A stretch of 7,071 bases of DNA from positions 1 to 7,071 of the forward strand of contig CANFPR010000046.1 in NCBI GenBank assembly GCA_947448975.1, written 5' to 3'. Within the stretch, counting starts at the first letter, position 1. Each line of letters starts with the position of its first letter. The translations under genes and the position numbers were made by a program. Under the pieces are notes generated by a model, which saw nothing but the letters and a program-made list of their open reading frames with translations, had not been told where the DNA came from and did not search any database. Positions 1 to 5,961 of this stretch are shown piece after piece. The DNA is from Micrococcales bacterium (GTDB lineage: Bacteria; Actinomycetota; Actinomycetes; Actinomycetales; Microbacteriaceae).

Positions 1-939
1 GTTGACCATCACGGCCCATTCGGCACGTGCATCGGTTGAACCAAGTGGGAGGTCGAGTACCGCGCGAAGGTGCTGCTCAAACTGGCTGGTAACCGAGCCC
101 TCGATGCTGAAGTGGCCCGAGTTGTGCGGGCGCATGGCGAGCTCGTTGATGAGCAACCTGCCATTGGCGGTTTCGAACATCTCGACCGCGAGAACCCCGG
201 TGACGCCGATGCCTTCGGCAACGAGTTGTGCGATTTCGGCGGCCTTAGCGATGGTCTCGGCGTTAGCGCCGGGTGCCGGAGAAATAACTTCGGCGCAAAC
301 GCCGTGCTGCTGCGTGGTTTGAACCAGCGGCCACGAGAGCCATTCACCGCTAGGGGTGCGAGCGCTCAGCTGCGCTACCTCGCGAACGAACTGAACCTTT
401 TCTTCGGCTAGCAGAACCCCACCAACGCTTGCCACGAAGTCTGGTGCGAGCCAGTCGTGCGCATCTTCGATTGAGCGAATCACACGAACGCCCTTGCCGT
501 CGTAACCCCCGATTGGTGTTTTCAGAATGCATTCGCCGCCGTTGGAGTTTAAAAACTCCTGCAGGTCTTCGAGGGTTTTCACTTCGGCCCAAACCGGCAT
601 CGGCAACCCCAGCTCGTGAAGTCGGTGACGCATGTGAAGTTTGTTTTGAGCGAAAGCCAAGGCACGCGAAGGTGGCTGCACCGAAACCCCGGATGCCTCG
701 AGCTGTCGAAGCACGTCTAGCGGAACGTGCTCGTGGTCGAACGTGATCACATCGACGGTCTTAGCGAACTCTGCCACGGTTTCGAACAGGTTGTAGTCAC
801 CCACGGCCGTGGTGGCTAGGGCGGCAGATGAGCCTTGCGCTTCGGCAAGCACCTTGAGTTCGATTCCAAGATTCACGGCTGGCACGATCATCATGCGAGC
901 CAACTGGCCGCCACCGATGACGCCTACGCGTGGTTTCAT
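1..939 (-). CDS. purK: N5-carboxyaminoimidazole ribonucleotide synthase PurK (3' end beyond the window)
   Basis: The minus strand is open for 313 codons from the ATG at 937-939 to the window edge, with no stop. The translation is an ATP-grasp enzyme of the PurK family, which uses ATP and bicarbonate to convert AIR to N5-CAIR in cytoplasmic purine synthesis; PurE then rearranges the product. Visible landmarks are the N-terminal VGVIGGGQLARMM nucleotide-fold loop (residues 5-17), GGYDGKG of the ATP-grasp domain (144-150), an E-x-x-x-F-x-R-E segment (180-187) and NELAMRPHNSGH (265-276), where most relatives, as I recall, have P instead of M. The family is usually about 370-390 residues, so roughly the last 60-80 are missing. 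The start follows an AGAGGA ribosome site 4 bases upstream. It is the last visible gene of the birA operon, 41 bases after the PH-domain gene. purE would be the expected next gene, outside the window. Confidence 0.95.
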   Translation of the reverse strand, partial: MKPRVGVIGGGQLARMMIVPAVNLGIELKVLAEAQGSSAALATTAVGDYNLFETVAEFAKTVDVITFDHEHVPLDVLRQLEASGVSVQPPSRALAFAQNKLHMRHRLHELGLPMPVWAEVKTLEDLQEFLNSNGGECILKTPIGGYDGKGVRVIRSIEDAHDWLAPDFVASVGGVLLAEEKVQFVREVAQLSARTPSGEWLSWPLVQTTQQHGVCAEVISPAPGANAETIAKAAEIAQLVAEGIGVTGVLAVEMFETANGRLLINELAMRPHNSGHFSIEGSVTSQFEQHLRAVLDLPLGSTDARAEWAVMVN

Positions 940-943
940 GGAT

Positions 944-949
944 TCCTCT
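944..949 (-). promoter_or_regulatory. Ribosome binding site of purK
   Basis: Read on the minus strand this is AGAGGA, four bases before the ATG at 939. It supports that ATG as the purK start and is one of only two clear Shine-Dalgarno sequences in the window. Confidence 0.6.
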
Positions 950-980
950 CGGGCTTTGCAGCGAGAAAAGCGCTACCCCT

Positions 981-1406
981 CTATTTTGCCAGCGTGCGAC
1001 GCAGTTCTTCGGCGAGTTCTTTGCTTTTGGGGGTTTTTGCCAGCACCATCGGCTCGGCATCGACCACGGTTAGCACGATGCCGCGCTTGCGCGAGTGTTC
1101 GACTGTCAAAATTTGGCCGTGAGTGACTTCGCGCCTAACCCTGGCAAAGAGTCCACCGCGTTGAACGATTCTGGTGGTCGTAACATCGATGAATGTGGTG
1201 GCGTATCGCCAAGTGGGCAGCAGCCAAAAAATGAGCGCAACGAGACCCACCAATATTTCGATGGTGATCGTGATCCACGAATCAAAAACTTTGCCCGAAA
1301 TAAACGACAGAGCAAACACGCAAAAAAAGAGTGCAATCTGAGCCGACAGCAGCGCACTCGAGCGCTGACGAATGCGGGCTAAAACAAATTCCTGTTGAAA
1401 GGTCAC
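981..1406 (-). CDS. Two-pass membrane protein with a bacterial PH domain (bPH2/DUF304-like)
   Basis: This 141-residue protein has two hydrophobic segments (about residues 18-37 and 44-63) followed by a C-terminal cytosolic domain (about 66-141). The domain opens with W-R-Y-A-T-T-F-I-D-V-T, continues with R-I-V-Q-R-G-G-L-F and ends in a charged helix. This is the usual pattern of the bacterial PH (DUF304/YdbS-like) family: beta strands with a 'thR(i/v)..r.G.f.r...' core anchored to a membrane hairpin. The molecular role is unknown. Its place between birA and purK matches, as I recall, the gene order in M. tuberculosis (Rv3278c). The start is GTG (1404-1406), only 3 bases after the birA stop and without a convincing ribosome site, so translation is probably coupled to birA. 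No in-frame ATG lies near the N-terminus to serve as an alternative. Confidence 0.85.
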   Translation of the reverse strand: MTFQQEFVLARIRQRSSALLSAQIALFFCVFALSFISGKVFDSWITITIEILVGLVALIFWLLPTWRYATTFIDVTTTRIVQRGGLFARVRREVTHGQILTVEHSRKRGIVLTVVDAEPMVLAKTPKSKELAEELRRTLAK

Positions 1407-1409
1407 GGC

Positions 1410-2192
1410 TTAATTGTGTCGCAGGTGCACGATGTCGCCGGCTGCCACGGCGTAAAGCTGGTGTTCGCCATCGATAGCAACCAGGATGCGCCCGCTCTGG
1501 TCGAGCTCGATGCCCTTGCCCTCGATCTGCTGTTCACCTGGAAGTAACACGCGAACCCTTCGGCCGATGCTCGAGCACTTGGCCGATGCCCCTCGGCGCA
1601 GCCCACTCGCGTCGGCGTCTCCTCGGTGATTTACGAAGTCGGTGTAGAGCGCAACGAACTCGGTTAGGAATGCCTCGAGTGCAGCCTCGAACGATACGGC
1701 TGCACCTTCGAGCCGCAGCGATGTGGCATTGGCAATCGGTAGGTCTGCTTGAGCCTGGGTGAGGTTGAGGCCAACCCCGATCACCACGCCGGAGGCATCC
1801 GAGAGAAGCTCACTCAGCACACCCGAAATCTTTTTGTCGTCAACCAAGACATCGTTTGGCCACTTTAGGCTCACATCAGATTCGGGCAGCAACTTTGCCA
1901 CCGCTCGAGTCATGGCTAGCCCAGCCAAAATCGGCAACCATGAGTAGTGCTCTATGGCAACGTGTTTTGGGCGAACGAGAACCGAAACCGAAAGCGACGA
2001 ACCGGCTTGCGACTCCCACTCCCGACCGGCACGCCCTCGACCGGCAGTCTGCTCGCCCGCCGCTAGCACCGAGAGATCGGGCCACGCCTGAGCGTCGTCG
2101 AGCGCAGCCGCCGCAACATCCGCGTTGGTCGAACCGGTGACCGCTACGTAGTCGATGCGGGCAACCAGCGCACTCAGGCTCTCGAGATTCAT
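1410..2192 (-). CDS. birA: Biotin--[acetyl-CoA-carboxylase] ligase BirA, monofunctional (no DNA-binding domain)
   Basis: This 260-residue enzyme activates biotin as biotinyl-5'-AMP and transfers it to the lysine of the biotin carrier domain of acyl-CoA carboxylases. The catalytic-domain landmarks are all present: TGSTN (19-23), the adenylate loop GRGRAGREW (51-59), KWPND (110-114), KISG with the expected catalytic lysine (121-124) and GVGLNL (139-144). A small C-terminal SH3-like domain follows, with GRRVRV and AAGDIVHL near the end. The protein starts directly at the catalytic domain and lacks the winged helix of E. coli BirA, so it should not be an autorepressor. The ATG at 2190-2192 has no ribosome site, but a TAGCCT box lies 6 bases upstream, fitting a leaderless mRNA. 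It heads the minus-strand operon and is divergent from accD, whose holoenzyme is its natural client. Confidence 0.95.
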   Translation of the reverse strand: MNLESLSALVARIDYVAVTGSTNADVAAAALDDAQAWPDLSVLAAGEQTAGRGRAGREWESQAGSSLSVSVLVRPKHVAIEHYSWLPILAGLAMTRAVAKLLPESDVSLKWPNDVLVDDKKISGVLSELLSDASGVVIGVGLNLTQAQADLPIANATSLRLEGAAVSFEAALEAFLTEFVALYTDFVNHRGDADASGLRRGASAKCSSIGRRVRVLLPGEQQIEGKGIELDQSGRILVAIDGEHQLYAVAAGDIVHLRHN

Positions 2193-2198
2193 GGTGAA

Positions 2199-2204
2199 AG
2201 GCTA
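2199..2204 (-). promoter_or_regulatory. Putative -10 box of a leaderless birA promoter
   Basis: The minus strand reads TAGCCT, then six bases (TTCACC), then the birA ATG. A TAnnnT box 6-7 bases before the start codon is the known signature of leaderless transcripts in actinobacteria, and birA has no Shine-Dalgarno sequence. I see no good -35 hexamer at the expected distance, which would lie inside accD. The transcription start is inferred. Confidence 0.45.
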
Positions 2205-2205
2205 C

Positions 2206-2211
2206 TAGAGT
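2206..2211 (+). promoter_or_regulatory. Putative -10 box of a leaderless accD promoter
   Basis: TAGAGT lies seven bases before the ATG at 2219, so transcription would start at or next to that ATG. A weak -35 candidate, TCGAGA (2182-2187, 4 of 6 matches to TTGACA), sits 18 bases upstream, inside the birA coding sequence. The box lies one base from the opposite-facing birA -10 box, so the two polymerases could not occupy the site together. Confidence 0.45.
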
Positions 2212-2218
2212 GGCTTTC

Positions 2219-3817
2219 ATGTCAGAGAACAAACCGAAGCATGACATGTCAACCACTGCAGGCAAACTTGCCGACCTTCGCGATCGTTATCACGAAGCAG
2301 TCACCGCCAGTGGTGAACAAGCGATTGCCAAACAGCACGCCAAGGGCAAAAAGACCGCCCGCGAACGAATCGAGCTGCTGCTCGACGAGGGTTCGTTTGA
2401 AGAACTCGACGAGTTTGTTCGTCACCGTTCCACCGCTTTCGGCATGGACCGCAACCGACCATACGGCGATTCGGTGGTTACCGGCGTCGGAACCATCAAC
2501 GGCCGCCAGGTAGCGGTTTTCTCACAAGACTTCACCATCTTCGGTGGTTCGCTGGGCGAAGCAGCCGGAAACAAAATCATCAAGGTCATGGACCTAGCCA
2601 TCTCCACCGGTGTTCCACTGATCGGAATTCTCGACTCGGGCGGCGCTCGTATTCAAGAGGGTGTGATCGCCCTCGGTAAGTACGGCGAAATCTTCAAGCG
2701 CAACACCATGGCCTCTGGCGTAATCCCTCAGATTTCGATCATCATGGGCCCAGCCGCCGGCGGTGCCGTCTATTCACCGGCGCTTACCGACTTTGTCATC
2801 ATGGTCGACAAGACCTCCAACATGTTCGTCACCGGCCCAGATGTAATCAAGACGGTTACCGGCGAAGACGTAGGCATGGAAGAGCTCGGTGGCGCTCGAG
2901 CCCACAACGAGACTTCTGGAGTGGCTCACTACTTGGCCGCCGATGAAAACGATGCCATCGACTACGCACGCTCGCTGCTTTCTTACCTGCCGCAGAACAA
3001 CCTCAGCGAAACCGAACACTACGGTCAAACCGATGTGCTCGAAGTAACCGACGGCGACCGCGTTCTCGACACCGTCATTCCCGACTCGCCAAACCAGCCT
3101 TACGACATGCACACCATCATCGAGGCCATCGTTGACGACAACGAGTTTCTCGAAGTGCAACCGCTGTTTGCACCGAACATCCTTATTGGTTTTGCTCGAG
3201 TCGACGGCAACAGCGTTGGCATCATCGCCAACCAGCCGAGCGCCATGGCCGGAACCCTCAACATCGATGCCGGCGAAAAAGCGGCTCGCTTTGTGCGTTT
3301 CTGCGATGCCTTCTCGATTCCGATTCTCACCCTCGTCGATGTTCCGGGTTACCTACCGGGCACCGACCAGGAGTGGGCGGGCGTTATTCGCCGCGGCGCC
3401 AAGCTGCTTTACGCTTACGCCGAAGCAACCGTGCCGTTGGTAACCGTAATTACCCGCAAGGCATACGGCGGTGCTTACATCGTTATGGGTTCAAAGCAAC
3501 TCGGTGCCGATATCAACCTGGCTTGGCCAACCGCCGAGATCGCCGTAATGGGCGGCCAGGGTGCAGTCAACATTCTGTTCCGCGACAAGATCAAGGCAGC
3601 CGAAGAAGCAGGCCAAGACGTGGCTGCGGTGCGTGCACAACTTGCCGCCGAGTACACCTACAACGTGGCGAGCCCGTTCTTGGCTGCTGAACGTGGAGAG
3701 CTAGACGGCATCATTGAGCCTTCGGCAACCCGAATTAACGTGATCAAGGCGATGCGCGCCCTCAAAACGAAGCGCGCCAGCATGCCACCCAAGAAGCACG
3801 GAAACATTCCGCTGTAA
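2219..3817 (+). CDS. accD: Acyl-CoA carboxylase carboxyltransferase (beta) subunit, AccD/PccB family
   Basis: This 532-residue subunit transfers the carboxyl group from carboxybiotin to an acyl-CoA (acetyl- or propionyl-CoA), giving malonyl- or methylmalonyl-CoA for fatty acid and lipid synthesis. The N-terminal crotonase-like half contains GGARIQEG (141-148) and [16 protein letters not shown] (177-192), which build the first oxyanion hole. The C-terminal half contains [13 protein letters not shown] (374-386), [14 protein letters not shown] (413-426) and [18 protein letters not shown]. Length matches the roughly 530-residue family. I chose the ATG at 2219 because MSEN...[10 protein letters not shown] lines up with remembered Streptomyces PccB N-termini and a TAGAGT box sits 7 bases upstream. 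A GTG at 2210, 8 bases after GAAAGG (2196-2201), would add three residues (535 in all), and ATG 2246 would shorten it by nine. Residue 421 is Ile at the position associated with acyl-CoA choice. The stop overlaps the accE start. The biotinylated alpha subunit is not in the window. Confidence 0.95.
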   Translation: MSENKPKHDMSTTAGKLADLRDRYHEAVTASGEQAIAKQHAKGKKTARERIELLLDEGSFEELDEFVRHRSTAFGMDRNRPYGDSVVTGVGTINGRQVAVFSQDFTIFGGSLGEAAGNKIIKVMDLAISTGVPLIGILDSGGARIQEGVIALGKYGEIFKRNTMASGVIPQISIIMGPAAGGAVYSPALTDFVIMVDKTSNMFVTGPDVIKTVTGEDVGMEELGGARAHNETSGVAHYLAADENDAIDYARSLLSYLPQNNLSETEHYGQTDVLEVTDGDRVLDTVIPDSPNQPYDMHTIIEAIVDDNEFLEVQPLFAPNILIGFARVDGNSVGIIANQPSAMAGTLNIDAGEKAARFVRFCDAFSIPILTLVDVPGYLPGTDQEWAGVIRRGAKLLYAYAEATVPLVTVITRKAYGGAYIVMGSKQLGADINLAWPTAEIAVMGGQGAVNILFRDKIKAAEEAGQDVAAVRAQLAAEYTYNVASPFLAAERGELDGIIEPSATRINVIKAMRALKTKRASMPPKKHGNIPL

Positions 3818-4053
3818 TGAACGACTCCTTGGACATTCGCGTGGTTCGTGGCGAACCGAGCGCCGAAGAACTGGCTGCCGCCATCGCGGTGGTTCAGTCG
3901 GCGCTCGCACTAGCCGAGGCTGAAGCAGCCGATGCATCCAAGCGCAAGCCAACCGCCCGCTCCACCTGGAACCGCAACCACGGAATGCTGCGCCAAGGCA
4001 TTCAAGCCGGAGCGAGCCAATGGGGCGCCTCGGTAAAAGATGGCCTGAACTAA
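3817..4053 (+). CDS. accE: Acyl-CoA carboxylase epsilon subunit AccE
   Basis: This small protein (78 residues) begins with I-R-V-V-R-G-E-P-S-A-E-E-L-A-A-A (residues 7-22), the hallmark of actinobacterial epsilon subunits ('VVRG.PT.EELAAL'), followed by an alanine- and glutamate-rich helix and a basic tail with S-T-W near residue 50. In Streptomyces and Mycobacterium such subunits bind the alpha and beta subunits and raise carboxylase activity. Its ATG overlaps the accD stop by one base (TAATG), so translation is almost certainly coupled. Length fits the short Streptomyces type rather than the longer mycobacterial AccE5. The family is identified by the N-terminal motif and by position; the C-terminal half is not diagnostic by eye. 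Confidence 0.88.
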   Translation: MNDSLDIRVVRGEPSAEELAAAIAVVQSALALAEAEAADASKRKPTARSTWNRNHGMLRQGIQAGASQWGASVKDGLN

Positions 4054-4083
4054 ACAGTTTGCAACAATAAACAAAACCCAAAT

Positions 4084-4090
4084 AAAGGAA
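4084..4090 (+). promoter_or_regulatory. Ribosome binding site of the DUF885 gene
   Basis: AAAGGAA lies five bases before the ATG at 4096. It sits in a short A-rich spacer (4054-4095), clearly lower in G+C than the flanking genes, which holds no convincing promoter. It supports 4096 as the start. Confidence 0.65.
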
Positions 4091-4095
4091 ATGCA

Positions 4096-5751
4096 ATGAC
4101 GCGACTACCTTCAAAAATTGACGAACTTTCAAACGCCTGGGTGGCGAAGCTGGCCGAGTTGAGCCCTTCGTTTGCAACCTACGCAGGCTTTCCAGGTGGT
4201 GAAGACAAACTAGACGACACCTCCCCCGCCGCCTCGAAGCACTACTACGAGCTTGAGAAGGAGATGCTGGCCAAGGTTGAAGCTCTAGAGCCGGTCGACA
4301 AGATCGACGAGGTCACCAAAGATGCACTCACCTCAAACCTCAAGCTGAGCATTGAGATTTACGAAACCGGCCTCTGGAAGCGCAACCTAGACGTCATTGC
4401 GTCTCCGGCTCAGGGCATCCGTGACATTTTCGACCTCTCACCAACCGCAACCGAAGCCGACTGGGTCAACCTAAACAAGCGCATGCGTGCCGTGAAGGGT
4501 GCGGTTGATGGCTACATCGAAACCCTGCGCGTTGGCATCAAAGACGGCGAAACCCCAGCCCACCGCCAGGTTGCCTGGGTAATCAACGACCTCGACAACA
4601 TCACCGGAGCCGACGGCTTCTTCACCCGCTTTGCCAAGGCCGAGGGCGTTGAGCTCTCTGATGCCCTGCGTGCAGAGTTGACCGAAGCCGGTGCCATTGC
4701 CACCGCAGCCTACGCCGAACTTCAGGCGTTCTTGAGAAACGAACTAGCTCCTGTTGCAACTCACGAAGATGCAATCGGGCGCGAGCGTTACTCGCTGCTG
4801 AGCCAGACCTTCTTGGGTGCCAAGATCGACCTCGACGAGACCTACCAGTGGGGTATCGAAGAACTTGCTCGCGTAACCGCAGAGCAGGAGGCCGTGGCCA
4901 ACGAGATTCTGCCGGGTGCAACCGTCAAAGAAGCTATTGCTCACCTAGACGCAGACCCAACCAACAAGTTGCACTCAACCGAGGAACTTCAGGCTTGGAT
5001 GCAGAACCTCAGCGACACCGCAATCGAGAAGTTGGGCGCAACCCACTTCGATATTCCAGAACAGCTGCGCACTCTTGAATGCATGATTGCCCCAACCAAC
5101 TCGGGCGTCATTTACTACACCGGCCCAACCGACGACTTCAGTCGCCCGGGCCGTATGTGGTGGTCGGTTCCTGCCGGCGTAACCGAGTTCGACACCTGGC
5201 GTGAAACCACCACCGTCTACCACGAGGGAGTTCCGGGTCACCACCTTCAGATCGCAACTCAGGTTTACAACCGCGCCGAACTAAACGACTGGCGTCGTTT
5301 GGCGTCGTGGTGCTCGGGCCACGGTGAGGGCTGGGCGCTATACGCAGAGCGCTTGATGCAAGAACTCGGCTTTCTAGACAACCCGGCCGACCGCCTAGGT
5401 ATGCTCGACGGTCAGCGAATGCGCGCGGCTCGCGTGGTGCTAGACCTCGGTGTTCACCTCGGCAAGCCTCGCCTCGACGGCACCGGTAAATGGGACTTCG
5501 AGTACGCTCTCGACTTCATGAGCAAGAACGTGAACATGTCGCCGGAGTTCATCAACTTCGAGGTACACCGTTACTTCGGTTGGCCAGGACAGGCACCGAG
5601 CTACAAGATTGGTCAGCGCATCTGGGAGCAGATTCGCGACGAAGCCAAGGCTCGCGCCGGCGCTAACTGGGACATCAAGAAGTTCCACAAGGATGCCCTC
5701 AACCTGGGTGCCTTGGGTCTAGACAACCTGCGCCGCGCAATTCTCGGCTAA
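4096..5751 (+). CDS. DUF885 family protein, putative zinc metallopeptidase
   Basis: This 551-residue protein fits the DUF885 family in length and landmarks. The central motif HEGVPGHHLQ (376-385) is the family signature and the presumed metal site. It is followed by HGEGWALYAERL (409-420), whose E411 or E418 could be a further metal ligand, and by the C-terminal RYFGWPGQAPSY (492-503) and FHKDALNLGALGLDNL. The family is often annotated as peptidase or carboxypeptidase-like; the substrate is unknown and the function here is inferred. The signature is not a canonical HExxH, since the next histidines are at +6 and +7. The N-terminus (MTRLPSKIDELSNAWV) has no signal peptide or membrane segment, so it is probably cytoplasmic. 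It lies 42 bases after accE with its own ribosome site and may be read through from accD-accE. A strong terminator follows the stop by 15 bases. Confidence 0.88.
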   Translation: MTRLPSKIDELSNAWVAKLAELSPSFATYAGFPGGEDKLDDTSPAASKHYYELEKEMLAKVEALEPVDKIDEVTKDALTSNLKLSIEIYETGLWKRNLDVIASPAQGIRDIFDLSPTATEADWVNLNKRMRAVKGAVDGYIETLRVGIKDGETPAHRQVAWVINDLDNITGADGFFTRFAKAEGVELSDALRAELTEAGAIATAAYAELQAFLRNELAPVATHEDAIGRERYSLLSQTFLGAKIDLDETYQWGIEELARVTAEQEAVANEILPGATVKEAIAHLDADPTNKLHSTEELQAWMQNLSDTAIEKLGATHFDIPEQLRTLECMIAPTNSGVIYYTGPTDDFSRPGRMWWSVPAGVTEFDTWRETTTVYHEGVPGHHLQIATQVYNRAELNDWRRLASWCSGHGEGWALYAERLMQELGFLDNPADRLGMLDGQRMRAARVVLDLGVHLGKPRLDGTGKWDFEYALDFMSKNVNMSPEFINFEVHRYFGWPGQAPSYKIGQRIWEQIRDEAKARAGANWDIKKFHKDALNLGALGLDNLRRAILG

Positions 5752-5766
5752 AACTCTGCCGTAACG

Positions 5767-5811
5767 AAAGTTGCTTGTCCACTCTTTAGGGGACAAGCAA
5801 CTTTTCGTTTT
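5767..5811 (+). terminator. Intrinsic terminator after the DUF885 gene
   Basis: A perfect 14-bp stem (5767-5780 with 5791-5804, AAAGTTGCTTGTCC and its complement) closes a 10-base loop and runs into TTTTCGTTTT on the plus strand. The sequence beyond the other arm on the minus strand is not T-rich, so the terminator works mainly for plus-strand transcription. Confidence 0.85.
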
Positions 5812-5909
5812 GCCGGCACTTGAGCGGCCTTGTCACGGCAGAATCTTGTGTAGGCGTCAATGTCTCTAAGGGTGACGACGTCGGGGCTCGGTATCGAGAC
5901 GGGGCTGAG

Positions 5910-5940
5910 AAGGTGGCATTCGTGCCACCTTTTCTCGTTT
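5910..5940 (+). terminator. Second plus-strand terminator-like hairpin with a TTCG loop
   Basis: A 9-bp stem, AAGGTGGCA (5910-5918) with TGCCACCTT (5923-5931), closes the stable tetraloop TTCG and is followed by TTTCTCGTTT. The T-rich side is on the plus strand, so it should stop plus-strand transcription. It faces the wrong way to end the minus-strand gene at 5962. It is either a back-up for the upstream terminator or the end of a separate small transcript. Confidence 0.65.
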
Positions 5941-5961
5941 AAATTTGGCCTTGAATAAGAC

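Larger units (their letters stand above)
5752..5961. other. Convergent intergenic region with two hairpins and an unexplained stretch
   Basis: These 210 bases lie between the stop of the plus-strand DUF885 gene and the stop of the minus-strand membrane gene. They contain the DUF885 terminator (5767-5811) and a second terminator-like hairpin (5910-5940). Between them, 5812-5909 has no credible coding frame, tRNA or rRNA feature. It contains small inverted repeats: GTCTC (5862-5866) with GAGAC (5896-5900), CTCG-GTAT-CGAG (5887-5898) and the palindrome CGACGTCG (5876-5883). An eight-base inverted pair, TCTGCCGT (5755-5762) and ACGGCAGA (5835-5842), brackets the first terminator. Confidence 0.6.

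Noticed and set aside
2774..3160. 128-codon minus-strand open frame inside accD
   Set aside because: It is complementary to highly conserved accD sequence and has no family resemblance.
4054..4095. Promoter between accE and the DUF885 gene (TTGCAA at 4059-4064 as a -35 box)
   Set aside because: No acceptable -10 box follows at 16-18 bases; the nearest candidate overlaps the ribosome binding site.
4091..4099. Two-codon upstream frame ATGCAATGA overlapping the DUF885 start
   Set aside because: The AAAGGAA ribosome site abuts the first ATG with no spacing, so that ATG is unlikely to be used. The overlap is probably chance in A-rich sequence.
3701..4177. 158-codon minus-strand open frame across the accD end, accE and the DUF885 start
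   Set aside because: It lies antisense to three well-supported genes and has an arginine-, serine- and proline-rich composition typical of shadow frames, with no recognisable domain.
5812..5909. tRNA or 5S rRNA in the convergent intergenic region
   Set aside because: There is no T-arm GTTCGA-type consensus, no cloverleaf pairing and no 5S core sequence.
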